NCBI GenBank assembly: GCA_964657395.1
Contig: CAZZUX010000035.1
Coordinates: 1-32,000, forward strand
From: G963692885 sp964657395
GTDB lineage: Bacteria; Acidobacteriota; Terriglobia; Terriglobales; Acidobacteriaceae
Direction: 5' to 3'
Length of the DNA stretch: 32,000 nucleotides
The notes beneath the pieces were generated by a model. The model had not been told where the DNA came from. It did no database searches and saw only the letters and a list, made by a program, of their open reading frames with translations. Positions 17,997-26,100 of this stretch are shown piece by piece; position 1 is the stretch's first letter; each line of letters starts with the position of its first letter. The position numbers were made by a program, and so were the translations under genes.

Positions 17997-18925
17997 TCGG
18001 CCGCCTTCGCGCCAGGTGCTGCGACTCGGGCGCGTGGATGATGGGTACGGTGGACTGCTTTCAGCCGGCCGAGTGCAACGTGTGTGTAGACCTGGGTAGT
18101 TCCTATGTCGGCGTGGCCGAGGAGCGTCTGAACAGTACGAAGATCCGCACCATGTTCCACCATGTGCGTGGCGCAGCTGTGGCGGAGGCGGTGGGGACTG
18201 GCATAGGAATTGGCAGACTTCACGAGGGACCAGACCCATCCCCGGGTCAATGGCTTTCCTCGTTGAGAGAGGAAGATGGTGCTGCGATCGAAATGCTGAA
18301 AACGCGGACGGCCTTGTTGAAGGTAAAGGGACAAGGCTTCGACGGCAGCGCGACCAAGAGGGACGAGACGTTCCTTGTCTCCTTTGCCTCGCACCAGGAT
18401 GCGGCCAGTGTCCGGTGCGAAATCTTCGACTTTGAGGCCTGTGAGTTCAGAGACGCGGATGCCGCCGGCGTACAGGACTTCCAGGATTGCGGCATCGCGC
18501 AGGGAAGCCGGAGCTGAGGCTGGATGGCTTGCCACGGCTGCGGAGATGTCCAGCATTGTCTTGACCTCGGATTCGGCCAAGGATTTAGGGAGGACCTTCC
18601 AGCTTTTGGGCGACTCCAGGTTCAGCGTGGGATCGTGCTGAATGCGCTTATCCAGCAGCAGCCAGCGGTAGAGACCGCGGAGGCATGACAGCTTGCGGGC
18701 GATGGAGCGGGAATTCCGATCGTGAGTGCGCAGATGCTCGAGGAAGCCGGAGACCTCCTGCTGGCGTGCCTCATGCAGCGCGGGCCTGGCGGTGCTTTCG
18801 AGATATTCCGCGAACATCAGCAGGTCGGCGCGATAGGCTTCGCAGGTGAGCGGGCGCAGGCCTTTTTCGACACGCAGGTAGACGAGGTATTCGTCGATCC
18901 GGGCGAGATTGGTAGCTGCGTCCAC
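17993..18925 (-). CDS. xerD: Tyrosine recombinase XerD
   Basis: A 310-aa dif-type recombinase encoded directly upstream of xerC. Catalytic residues are Arg157 (GGIRVSEL), Lys181 (RGKGDKER), His245/Arg248 (HRLRH), His271 (GHADIGTTQVY) and the nucleophile Tyr280. The tail LKAVHRTHHPRAR carries the HHPRA found at the end of XerD, which is why I assign D here and C to its neighbour. A further ten residues end in KAAE. The start is GTG, with GATAAT six bases upstream and no ribosome binding site. Neither gene shows integrase-like cargo or attachment sites nearby. Confidence 0.92.
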   Translation of the reverse strand: MDAATNLARIDEYLVYLRVEKGLRPLTCEAYRADLLMFAEYLESTARPALHEARQQEVSGFLEHLRTHDRNSRSIARKLSCLRGLYRWLLLDKRIQHDPTLNLESPKSWKVLPKSLAESEVKTMLDISAAVASHPASAPASLRDAAILEVLYAGGIRVSELTGLKVEDFAPDTGRILVRGKGDKERLVPLGRAAVEALSLYLQQGRPRFQHFDRSTIFLSQRGKPLTRGWVWSLVKSANSYASPHRLRHSCATHMVEHGADLRTVQTLLGHADIGTTQVYTHVALGRLKAVHRTHHPRARVAAPGAKAAE

Positions 18926-18931
18926 GTGGCT

Positions 18932-18937
18932 ATTATC
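18932..18937 (-). promoter_or_regulatory. -10-like hexamer six bases before xerD GTG
   Basis: On the minus strand GATAAT, preceded by T and close to the TATAAT consensus, ends six bases before the GTG start of xerD. No Shine-Dalgarno sequence is present. This is the best matching of the five such hexamers. No good -35 at 16-18 bases. Confidence 0.45.
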
Positions 18938-19070
18938 AGCGAAAGTGTTCGGGATGACGCGGCTGGTTGGTCAACGCATCAAGTTGGATAGCGTGTGCGC
19001 GGGGCTGAAGCCCTGTCTTTCGCAAACTCGTGCTGCCAGACCGGAACCTTGAGGAATGGGTGGTTGAAGT

Positions 19071-20519
19071 CTAGATCCGTTGCTTCGCCCATCTTCCCTG
19101 CCGGAAGAGCACGAAGCTGATCAGAACGATTACCGTTTGCGCCACCACCACGGATACGAAGACGCCATTTACGTGCAGCCTCGTGTGCATGGCGAGCCAC
19201 CAGGCAAGGGGTATTTCCAGTATCCAGAAGCCGAAGAGGTTCACGTAGGTCGGCGTGAGAGTGTCTCCGGCGCCGTTGAAGGCCTGCAGCAGGACCATGC
19301 CGTAGGCGAAGGCCATGTTGCCGCAGCTGAAGATGCGCAGGCAGTTCACAGCGATGGGTACGACAGAGGGGTCCTGCGTAAACAGGTGGATGACCCATGG
19401 AGCGAAGATCAGGAAGACGACTCCCACCGATCCGAGGAAGATGAGGTTCCACAATCCTGTCCGGAGTACAGCCTGGCGTGCTCGTTCCGGATGTCCCGCA
19501 CCCAGGTTCTGTCCGACCAGGGTCGCGGCTGCATTGCTCAAGCCCCACGAGGGGAGGATGTAGAAGATGACGATGCGAATGGCGATGGTGTAGCTCGCGA
19601 GAGCGGGCGCGCCAAAGAGACTGACGATTCGAACGAGTCCCAGCCAGCTTGCCTGGCCAATGAGGAACTGCAGGATGCCGGTCATTGAAACACGGATCAG
19701 TCGCCAGAGAACGTCTGCCTGCAGGCGCATGTGGCGAGCAAGAATGCGGAGCCGCTCCGTACCTTTGCCAAGGCGATAGAACTGGTAGAGGACCCCGATG
19801 CTGCGACCGCTGAAGGTTGCCAGTGCAGCGCCGGTGACACCCATCTTTGGAAATGGACCGAACCCGAAGATCAGGCAGGGATCAAGCACCAGGTTGAGGA
19901 TGTTCGAGACCCAGAGCAGGCGCATCGCGATGGCTGCATCGCCTGCGCCGCGGAAGATCGCGTTGTTGAGGAAGAGGAGCAGGACGACGCCGGATCCACC
20001 AAGCGCGATACGGGTGTAGTTGACGCCGGTTGTGATGATCTCCGGAGAAGCGCCCATTAAGGCGAGCAGCTTCGGCGCGAAGATGAAAAACGGAATGCCC
20101 ATGGCGAAGGCGGCCACGAGGCCCAGGATGATTGCCTGCACTGCCGAGATCGCGGCGCCATCCTGATCCTTTTCGCCGATGCGTCTTGCGACCATGGCGG
20201 TGGTGGACATGCCGAGGCCCATGCCTACGGCGAACACCAGCGTGAGCACTGATTCAGTAAGGCCAACTGTGGCGATCGCGTTTGCGCCGAGGCGGCTGAC
20301 GAAGAAGACATCGACTACGGCGAATAACGACTCAAGAACCATCTCGAGCACCATGGGGATGGCCAGGAGAAGGATGGACCGGTTGAGACTTCCGGCAGTG
20401 TAATCCTGATGACTGCCGCGCAAGGCTTCGCGCACTGACTGCCACAAGGTGGGCGGACGCGCGGTAATTCCCGGTAATGTGATGTCAGGCGGCTGCATAT
20501 ATAGGGGTGTCGACATCAT
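19071..20519 (-). CDS. MATE-family multidrug/Na+ antiporter
   Basis: A 482-aa polytopic inner-membrane exporter with about twelve hydrophobic segments starting near residue 45. The MATE repeat pattern is visible: the first half opens with SILLLAIPMVLEMVLESLFAV and VFFVSRLGANAIATVGLTESV; the second half opens with VSMTGILQFLIGQASWLGLVR. The family expels cationic drugs or metabolites using Na+ or H+. The first 40 residues are a polar cytoplasmic leader. Two adjacent ATGs (20519, 20516) are possible starts and no clear ribosome binding site precedes them. The substrate is not readable. It lies between xerD and the DUF1906 gene on the same strand with no obvious functional link. Confidence 0.93.
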   Translation of the reverse strand: MMSTPLYMQPPDITLPGITARPPTLWQSVREALRGSHQDYTAGSLNRSILLLAIPMVLEMVLESLFAVVDVFFVSRLGANAIATVGLTESVLTLVFAVGMGLGMSTTAMVARRIGEKDQDGAAISAVQAIILGLVAAFAMGIPFFIFAPKLLALMGASPEIITTGVNYTRIALGGSGVVLLLFLNNAIFRGAGDAAIAMRLLWVSNILNLVLDPCLIFGFGPFPKMGVTGAALATFSGRSIGVLYQFYRLGKGTERLRILARHMRLQADVLWRLIRVSMTGILQFLIGQASWLGLVRIVSLFGAPALASYTIAIRIVIFYILPSWGLSNAAATLVGQNLGAGHPERARQAVLRTGLWNLIFLGSVGVVFLIFAPWVIHLFTQDPSVVPIAVNCLRIFSCGNMAFAYGMVLLQAFNGAGDTLTPTYVNLFGFWILEIPLAWWLAMHTRLHVNGVFVSVVVAQTVIVLISFVLFRQGRWAKQRI

Positions 20520-20580
20520 ATGCCGCCAGGATCAATAGAAGACCAATTTTCCTCTCGACGCCTGGATGGCCCCCGAACAG

Positions 20581-21426
20581 CTACCTGGAGCCACCGGATG
20601 GATCCGGTGTGCGAGCAGTGTTCATGTCTATGAAGCTGGCTTGGTTCGCCGGCAATCCGGGAGCGTAGCAGTTGCCGTCGGCAGCAGCATTGCTCAGGCA
20701 GCCTGCGCTGAATTGCGCTCTCCTCGGCGACAGGGCATATTGCCATACCACTGCTTCCTTCAGACCGCTCTCATCCGGACCCTGGCTGGTTTTCGCGCAT
20801 CCGTTCGAGGGCGGGCATGCGTCATTGGCGACCCACAGGGCGAGGTTCTTTCCCTGGCTATGGGCGAGGATATCGCGAGCTGTACTGATCGTGCTGCTGC
20901 CGTCGGGCACCTCGATGCCGGAGCAGTAGACGCCGGCCCGATCGCCTGCTGCTTTCACTGCTGCGGCCCAGGCGAGGATGTAGTCCGCTTGTTCGGGAAG
21001 CAAACGGCCACCTTCTTCCTGATCAAGAAAAATGAGGACATTGCGAGGGAAGCCTTCCTTCCGGGCTGCAGCCGCGGCTGCTTTGCCGTCGCTGGTGCCT
21101 AGCATGGATGCGTCTTCGCCCTTCCGTGCATCGCCCTTCAACTCAGCGTCCGTACGCCCGTTGAAGAGTACGAGAAATCCGAACTGGTGCTGGAGCAACA
21201 ATGGTCGCTTACCAGTCCAGGTATTCGCCGCTTCGCCGGGAGGATTGTTGAGCCAGAAGCCCGTGTACCAGAAGGTCTTTCGCAAGGCTGCAAGACTGGT
21301 GTCGCCTGGATAGTCGTTGCGATCAAAGCCGAGGTAATTTTCCTGCCCGATGATTATGCGCTGTGCAGCCATAGTGGTAACCAGGGCAAGTCCAATGGTG
21401 AGCACTATGGACAGTCTCGATTTCAT
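20581..21426 (-). CDS. Secreted DUF1906 (Rv2525c-like glycoside-hydrolase-like) protein
   Basis: A 281-aa exported protein with a signal peptide (residues 1-21). The mature part matches the DUF1906 / Rv2525c-like fold, a TIM barrel related to GH25 lysozymes: it opens with YLGFDRNDYPG, then TFWYTGFWLNNPP, a strand-end acidic cluster FLDQEEGG, AGVYCSG, LWVAND and WQYA. Acidic residues at the barrel mouth are compatible with a glycosidase, but activity is unproven for the family. Six Cys residues, mostly C-terminal, could form disulfides. GAGGAG lies nine bases before the ATG. It is divergent from the HAD gene across 68 bases. A cell-wall role is inferred only. Confidence 0.8.
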   Translation of the reverse strand: MKSRLSIVLTIGLALVTTMAAQRIIIGQENYLGFDRNDYPGDTSLAALRKTFWYTGFWLNNPPGEAANTWTGKRPLLLQHQFGFLVLFNGRTDAELKGDARKGEDASMLGTSDGKAAAAAARKEGFPRNVLIFLDQEEGGRLLPEQADYILAWAAAVKAAGDRAGVYCSGIEVPDGSSTISTARDILAHSQGKNLALWVANDACPPSNGCAKTSQGPDESGLKEAVVWQYALSPRRAQFSAGCLSNAAADGNCYAPGLPANQASFIDMNTARTPDPSGGSR

Positions 21427-21468
21427 TCTAAAAGCTCCTCTTTTACGATGACGCGAATGTGGTGCAGT

Positions 21469-21492
21469 TATGATGGATAAGGAGTTTTATCC
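21469..21492 (+). promoter_or_regulatory. -10 element and Shine-Dalgarno hairpin before HAD gene
   Basis: TATGAT (21469-21474) resembles a -10 element. Directly after it GGATAA (21475-21480) can pair with TTATCC (21487-21492) around the loop GGAGTT, enclosing the AAGGAG ribosome binding site (21479-21484) that serves the GTG at 21495. If transcription starts upstream of 21475 the site would be partly masked. Confidence 0.35.
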
Positions 21493-21494
21493 AA

Positions 21495-22217
21495 GTGACG
21501 CCTGCTACTGAATTGTCTGCCATGCCTTCTCATCTCACCACCGCAGAGTTCCACGCAGCTGTCCTGAGCAGGGAGCCGCAGGTAGCGGTCTTCGATTGTG
21601 ACGGGACTTTGTGGAGCGGCGATGCGGGCTACGGCTTCATGCTCTGGTCGATTGAAACCGGGCTGGTCTCGCGCAATGCAAGCGACTGGATCGATTCACG
21701 ATACCGCCTGTACATGGCCGGTGAGGTCTCCGAACGGGGTATCTGCGGAGAGATGACACAGATGTATGCCGGCCTGGATGAGGCTGAGCTGCGACGCGGC
21801 GCAGCAGAGTTCTTCAGGACAAAGATTGAGAAGAACATCTTTCCATCCATGCGGACGCTGGTGGACACTCTGCGCGAGCGCAATACCGATTTGTGGGCAG
21901 TCAGTTCAACGAACAACTGGGTCATTGATGAAGGTATGAAGCGCTTCGGGATTCCGCCGGAACGTGTCCTTTGCGCGCGGGTTGAAGTTCACAACAATCG
22001 AATCACCAGCAACCTGATCGATGTGCCGACGGATGAAGGCAAGGCCGAAGCACTGGATCGGGCTGGAGTTTCAAACCCGGATGCTGTTTTCGGCAACTCT
22101 GTTCATGATGCTGCCATGATGGAGATCGCGCGCAAGGCTTACCCCGTGAATCCTACGCCGGCGCTGGCTGCCATCGCAGAGCAGCGCAACTGGCCACTGT
22201 ACTTCCCCACTCTTTGA
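21495..22217 (+). CDS. HAD-superfamily phosphatase (SerB-like)
   Basis: A 240-aa HAD hydrolase of the phosphoserine phosphatase type (subclass IB). Motif I is DCDGT at 34-38 with the nucleophile Asp34; motif II is the SSTNN stretch near 135; the last motif is GNSVHDAAM near 200. The insertion between motif I and II is helical (cap C1). The substrate is a small phosphomonoester, not identifiable here. No signal peptide. The GTG at 21495 is chosen for the AAGGAG ten bases upstream; an in-frame ATG at 21522 is possible. The stop overlaps the TTG start of the next gene as TTGA, implying coupled translation. Confidence 0.85.
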   Translation: MTPATELSAMPSHLTTAEFHAAVLSREPQVAVFDCDGTLWSGDAGYGFMLWSIETGLVSRNASDWIDSRYRLYMAGEVSERGICGEMTQMYAGLDEAELRRGAAEFFRTKIEKNIFPSMRTLVDTLRERNTDLWAVSSTNNWVIDEGMKRFGIPPERVLCARVEVHNNRITSNLIDVPTDEGKAEALDRAGVSNPDAVFGNSVHDAAMMEIARKAYPVNPTPALAAIAEQRNWPLYFPTL

Positions 22218-23074
22218 CATTGCTGCCATCGTCCCCGGGTCCAGGCTCGACCGCAGGCTTGCGAGAGTTGCGGATAGTTTCGCTGCAGCCGAGCGTCAGT
22301 ATCGTCCTCGATCAGCTTGGAAGCCTCGACCTTCTAGTGGCCTGTACCAAGTACTGTGTTGAAGCAGTTCCTTCTCTCGCGCAGCTCCCGGTCCGGATTA
22401 TTCATGACTCATGGTCGGCTGACACTACAGAGGTCTTAGCGGGGGCGCCGAACCTGGTGCTTGCGTCTGTTCCTTATCGGATGGAGTCGCTGGCCGCCAT
22501 TTTGAAGAGCGGCGTCACGGTTGTCACGTTCGCTCCACATACGCTGGCCGATGTGGTCGCAGACATCCACTTGCTCGGCGCCATTGTGAACAATCGGGAG
22601 AGGGCAGCGACCGTCGCCGGGAAGATGCAGGAAGAGCTGGAGACGATTCGTACCCGCGCTGCGGCGGCTGCTCTACATGCTCCAGAGAAACCGCTGGTTT
22701 ACTGCGAGGAGTGGGGCAAGCCGCTGATCCACTCACAGCATTGGGTGGATGAGCTGATAGAGACAGCGGGAGGCAGGACGTTCGGAAAAGCCGGGATAAC
22801 CACGGATGAGCAGGCGATCCGTGATGCCGATCCGGAGATCATGATTTTTGCCTGGTGCGGTGCCGGCGATCGAGTGCCTCTTGAGAAGATTGTGCGGACA
22901 CGCGGTTGGATGGAGACCAGGGCAGTCCGGTCCGGCCGGGTGTTCTGCATCACGGATGAATGGTTGAACACACCTGCGCCGTCACTTGTGCAGGGTGCGT
23001 GGGCGATTGCTGCGGCACTGCATTCCGGAATATTTGCAGAGCGACCAACACCCAGGCGACTCCAAGCGTCGTGA
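22214..23074 (+). CDS. BtuF-like periplasmic-binding-fold protein without signal peptide
   Basis: A 286-aa protein with the helical-backbone metal/cobalamin receptor fold: RIVSLQPSVSIVLDQLGSLDLLVACTKYC at the start of the first lobe, PNLVLASVPYRMESL, a long connecting helix, then WGKPLIHSQHWVDELIETAGG and DPEIMIFAWCGAG in the second lobe. Homologues bind vitamin B12 or iron chelates for ABC import. No signal peptide or lipobox precedes the fold, so it may be cytoplasmic, and no ABC permease or ATPase genes adjoin it. The start is TTG at 22214, overlapping the HAD stop by four bases. The ligand is unknown. Confidence 0.8.
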   Translation: MTLLPSSPGPGSTAGLRELRIVSLQPSVSIVLDQLGSLDLLVACTKYCVEAVPSLAQLPVRIIHDSWSADTTEVLAGAPNLVLASVPYRMESLAAILKSGVTVVTFAPHTLADVVADIHLLGAIVNNRERAATVAGKMQEELETIRTRAAAAALHAPEKPLVYCEEWGKPLIHSQHWVDELIETAGGRTFGKAGITTDEQAIRDADPEIMIFAWCGAGDRVPLEKIVRTRGWMETRAVRSGRVFCITDEWLNTPAPSLVQGAWAIAAALHSGIFAERPTPRRLQAS

Positions 23075-23100
23075 GACTTCTGCTTTCCATCTAGAATGGA

Positions 23101-23538
23101 ATGAGAGTGGAAGAGAACAGACAAGGCGATGCTGGAACGAAGCAGGTGCGCATGGTGGCGGCTGCCTTGATCCTGCGAGGCAGCGAAGTCCTGATCTGTC
23201 AGCGCCGCCCGGATCAGCCGATGGCGCTGAAGTGGGAGTTTCCGGGCGGGAAGATGGAGCCGGGCGAAACAGCAGAACAGGCGCTGAAGCGTGAACTGGA
23301 AGAAGAACTCAGTATTGACGCCATCATCGGCCGTCGCGTTTCCCATATCCGCCATACGTATCGAAGCGGTGGAGCGGTCGATCTTCAATTTTTCGAAGTG
23401 CACGAGTATTCGGGTGAGTTGAAGAACAACATCTTCCATCACTTCTGCTGGTGCGCTTTAAAGGATCTTCCGCGCTACGATTTTCTGGCGGCGGATCGCG
23501 ACCTTGTCCAGAACCTGGCAAACGGAAAGCTGCTCTAG
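23101..23538 (+). CDS. mutT: Nudix hydrolase, MutT-like
   Basis: A 145-aa Nudix enzyme. The Nudix box is complete: GGKMEPGETAEQALKRELEEEL at residues 49-70, with the metal-binding REXXEE core as RELEEE. The preceding LICQRRPDQPMALKWEFPGG is typical of MutT/8-oxo-dGTP diphosphatases that clean the nucleotide pool of oxidised dGTP. Substrate choice cannot be proved from sequence. The ATG at 23101 has no ribosome binding site; TAGAAT lies at 23092-23097, and an in-frame GTG at 23107 would be nine bases after it. It converges with the lactonase gene, with three bases between stop codons. Confidence 0.88.
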   Translation: MRVEENRQGDAGTKQVRMVAAALILRGSEVLICQRRPDQPMALKWEFPGGKMEPGETAEQALKRELEEELSIDAIIGRRVSHIRHTYRSGGAVDLQFFEVHEYSGELKNNIFHHFCWCALKDLPRYDFLAADRDLVQNLANGKLL

Positions 23539-23541
23539 AAG

Positions 23542-24723
23542 TCAGACAAAGAGAACGCAGGTAGGCCAGTCGACAGGATAGCTGCGTCCGGTCGCAGTCA
23601 ACTTGCCTGTCTTCTCATCCCGCGAAAAGACGACGAGTGTGTGCGAACCCTGGTGCGCTACTACGATCCATTTTCCGCTGGGATCGATGGCGAAGTGACG
23701 GGGAATTTTTCCGCCGCTTGCAATGTTCTGCACAAACGCGAGTTTGCCTGAGGATGCATCGACAGAGAAGACTGTGAGGCTGTTCTGGTTGGCACCGCGA
23801 TTGGATACGTAGACGAAGCGGCCATCTGCAGAGACGTTCACGGATGCGACTGTAACAGCATTGTCATAGGCGGTGCCGGGGGTGAGCGAGTTGATGTTCT
23901 GAACCCTGGTCAGAGTGCCTTTCGCTTCACTCCAGTGCAGAACATCCACGGTGTTCGCAAGCTCATTGGTGGAATAGCCCACATGACCATTCGGATGAAA
24001 GGCGAAGCTGCGCGGGCCTGAGCCTGGTGCTGCTTCATAGGCTGCCGGTGTATGGGCTTTCAGCTCTGCTGTTGCAGCATCCAGCTTGTAGATGTGGATC
24101 TTGTCCAGGCCCAGATCATTCACGAGCAGGAAGCCGTTGCCGGGCGAAGCTGTGACGCAGTGAGCGTGCGCGGTCTCCTGGCGCTTGTCGTTCGGTCCGT
24201 GACCGTCGTAGTGATGATTTGAGACGGCTACGCTGAGCTTGCTGCCATCTGCTTTGAACGACGCATCGCTGCCACCGGTGTAGTTCGCGGCGAAGACGCT
24301 GCGGCCGGAGTGATCGAGATTGATGTTGCAGGGACCGCTGCCCATCGACGAAACGACATCCTGGACTTTGAGACTGCCGCTCCTGGAATCACGAAGGAAG
24401 GAGGAGACAGCTCCATCTTTCCTGCTGCGGAAATTGTCGATCTCGTTCACTGCGTACAAAGTCCGTTTGTCCGGAGAGACTGCCAGGAAGGAAGGATTGG
24501 GAGTTGCGGCAGCGAGGCCGAGAGCGGTCATCTCCCCTTTGTCCGGGTTCCAGCGATAGCTGTAGATGCCAAGACTCCTGCTGCCCTGGTCGGTGTAAAC
24601 GCCAGCATAGAGCAGCGTTCCGAGATTATCCGTGCTGACTGCGCTTTCAAGAGCGGAGAGAGGGCCGGCAAGTGTCGCAGCGGAGAAACCAAGAAGGAGC
24701 GAGCGTCGGGTAAGGTTTTCCAT
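23542..24723 (-). CDS. Secreted lactonase-family beta-propeller (6-phosphogluconolactonase-like)
   Basis: A 393-aa seven-bladed beta-propeller of the YbhE/Pgl lactonase family, which hydrolyses 6-phosphogluconolactone or other lactones. Repeated blades are visible (for example SFLAVSPDKRTLYAVNE, RSFAFHPNGHVGYSTNE, VSADGRFVYVSNRG, FAIDPSGKWIVVAHQG). It starts with a twin-arginine-like signal (NLTRRSLLLGFSAATLAG), so it is probably exported, and a cytoplasmic pentose-phosphate role is therefore unlikely. An in-frame ATG at 24732 is an equal alternative start; neither has a ribosome binding site. It follows the NRAMP-like gene by about 30-40 bases on the same strand and is probably co-transcribed with it. 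Confidence 0.85.
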   Translation of the reverse strand: MENLTRRSLLLGFSAATLAGPLSALESAVSTDNLGTLLYAGVYTDQGSRSLGIYSYRWNPDKGEMTALGLAAATPNPSFLAVSPDKRTLYAVNEIDNFRSRKDGAVSSFLRDSRSGSLKVQDVVSSMGSGPCNINLDHSGRSVFAANYTGGSDASFKADGSKLSVAVSNHHYDGHGPNDKRQETAHAHCVTASPGNGFLLVNDLGLDKIHIYKLDAATAELKAHTPAAYEAAPGSGPRSFAFHPNGHVGYSTNELANTVDVLHWSEAKGTLTRVQNINSLTPGTAYDNAVTVASVNVSADGRFVYVSNRGANQNSLTVFSVDASSGKLAFVQNIASGGKIPRHFAIDPSGKWIVVAHQGSHTLVVFSRDEKTGKLTATGRSYPVDWPTCVLFV

Positions 24724-24761
24724 CGTGGTCATGGTAATGCAACAGAGACGTTGTTGGGGCG

Positions 24762-26012
24762 CTATGCGGGAGGAAAGAGCGTCATGTAGAACCACATCAG
24801 CGAAAGACCAATGATGATGGCGGCTGTGAGCCAGCCCGCAATGTTGAGCCAGAGGCTGTTGACGTGGTTCGCCATCAGGTCCCTGCGATTGATGAGGTGC
24901 AGCATGAAGATGATGATGAAGGGCACCAGCAGGCCATTCAGCACCTGGGAGAGAATCATCATCTTGACTACCTGGAAGTTCGGCAGAAGAACGACACCTG
25001 CGCCACCGGCGATCAGGAGCGTGTAGAGCCAGTAGAAGGCGGGTGCTTCCCCAAAACTTTTATCAACGCCGGACTCAAGCCCCAGGCCCTCGCACACGGT
25101 GTACGCCGTTGAAAGAGGCAGGATAGAGGCAGCAAACAAGGACGCATTGAACAGGCCGACGGCAAACAACAGGTAAGCATATTTGCCTGCCAGCGGCTTC
25201 ATGGCTTCTGCTGCGTCCGCGGCTACGGTGATGTTGCCCATGCCATGAACGAACAGGGTCGCGGCACAGGCGACGATGATGAACCAGGCAACGATGTCAG
25301 TGAAGAGTGAGCCGACGATAACGTCGAGCCGTGTGGCCGCGTAGTTCTTGATGCTGACGCCTTTTTCGACGACGGACGACTGCATGTAGAACTGCATCCA
25401 GGGGGCGATGGTCGCGCCGATGACGCCGATGGTCGCGTAGACGTAAGCACTGCTGCCCCACTGCGATCGTTCCGGGATCTTGATGGTGTCTATCAGTGCT
25501 TCATGCCAGTCTGGTCCGGCGAGCACACCAGCTGCAATGTACGCCACGTAGAAGACGCTGGCAGCGAGGAAGATTTTTTCTACGCCCTTGTAGTCGCCTT
25601 TCACGACCAGCAGCCAGACGACGGCAGCACACACAGGAACCGCAATGAATTTGCTGATGTGGAAGAGTTCCAGGCTGCCGGCAATGCCGGAAAACTCGGC
25701 AATGACATTGGTGAAATTCACAAGGACCAGCAAGACCATGGTGAAGAAGGTCACGCGCAGTCCAAACTCTTCGCGGATCAGATCGCTGAGTCCTTTGCCC
25801 GTGACAACTCCGAGGCGCGCGCACATCTCCTGCACCACGATCAAAGCGAGGGTGATGGGGATCATGGTCCAGAGCAGCGAGTAGCCATACTGGGCTCCGG
25901 CCTGGGAATAGGTCAGGATGCCACCGGCATCGTTGTCGACGTTGGCGGTGATGAATCCAGGCCCCAGCACTGCCAGGAAGATCATGATCCGGATTCGCCA
26001 GCGTCTCAGCAT
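24762..26012 (-). CDS. NRAMP-like (SLC11-related) divalent metal transporter with altered metal site
   Basis: A 416-aa inner-membrane protein with about eleven transmembrane segments and clear NRAMP features (GPGFITANVD in TM1, SQAGAQYGYSLLW, ARLGVVTGKGLSDLIRE, IGVIGAT in TM6). The two metal-binding motifs differ from canonical MntH: DPGN in TM1 is DNDA (26-29), and the TM6 MPHN, whose Met selects transition metals, is A-P-W (Ala202). In the family, replacing that Met lets alkaline-earth ions through, so I infer Mg2+ or another hard ion rather than Mn2+/Fe2+. Encoded 88 bases downstream of the MgtE-N/CBS sensor gene on the same strand. Start ATG 26012; no strong ribosome binding site. Confidence 0.9.
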   Translation of the reverse strand: MLRRWRIRIMIFLAVLGPGFITANVDNDAGGILTYSQAGAQYGYSLLWTMIPITLALIVVQEMCARLGVVTGKGLSDLIREEFGLRVTFFTMVLLVLVNFTNVIAEFSGIAGSLELFHISKFIAVPVCAAVVWLLVVKGDYKGVEKIFLAASVFYVAYIAAGVLAGPDWHEALIDTIKIPERSQWGSSAYVYATIGVIGATIAPWMQFYMQSSVVEKGVSIKNYAATRLDVIVGSLFTDIVAWFIIVACAATLFVHGMGNITVAADAAEAMKPLAGKYAYLLFAVGLFNASLFAASILPLSTAYTVCEGLGLESGVDKSFGEAPAFYWLYTLLIAGGAGVVLLPNFQVVKMMILSQVLNGLLVPFIIIFMLHLINRRDLMANHVNSLWLNIAGWLTAAIIIGLSLMWFYMTLFPPA

Positions 26013-26100
26013 TCACACTCGGGTCAAAAAGGGAGATACCCTTCGAACCGTAGCGGAGTGAGCGCGATTTGTCATCTTGGCCGGTGAGATGAACTGTCGA

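Noticed and set aside
17997..18239. N-terminal extension of xerC
   Set aside because: Lies entirely inside xerD in another frame, Pro/Arg-rich and unlike the family; the GTG at 17996 is coupled to the xerD stop.
17037..18925. Tyrosine recombinases as integrases of a mobile element
   Set aside because: Both carry canonical XerC/XerD tails, lie among housekeeping genes, and no attachment repeats or cargo genes flank them.
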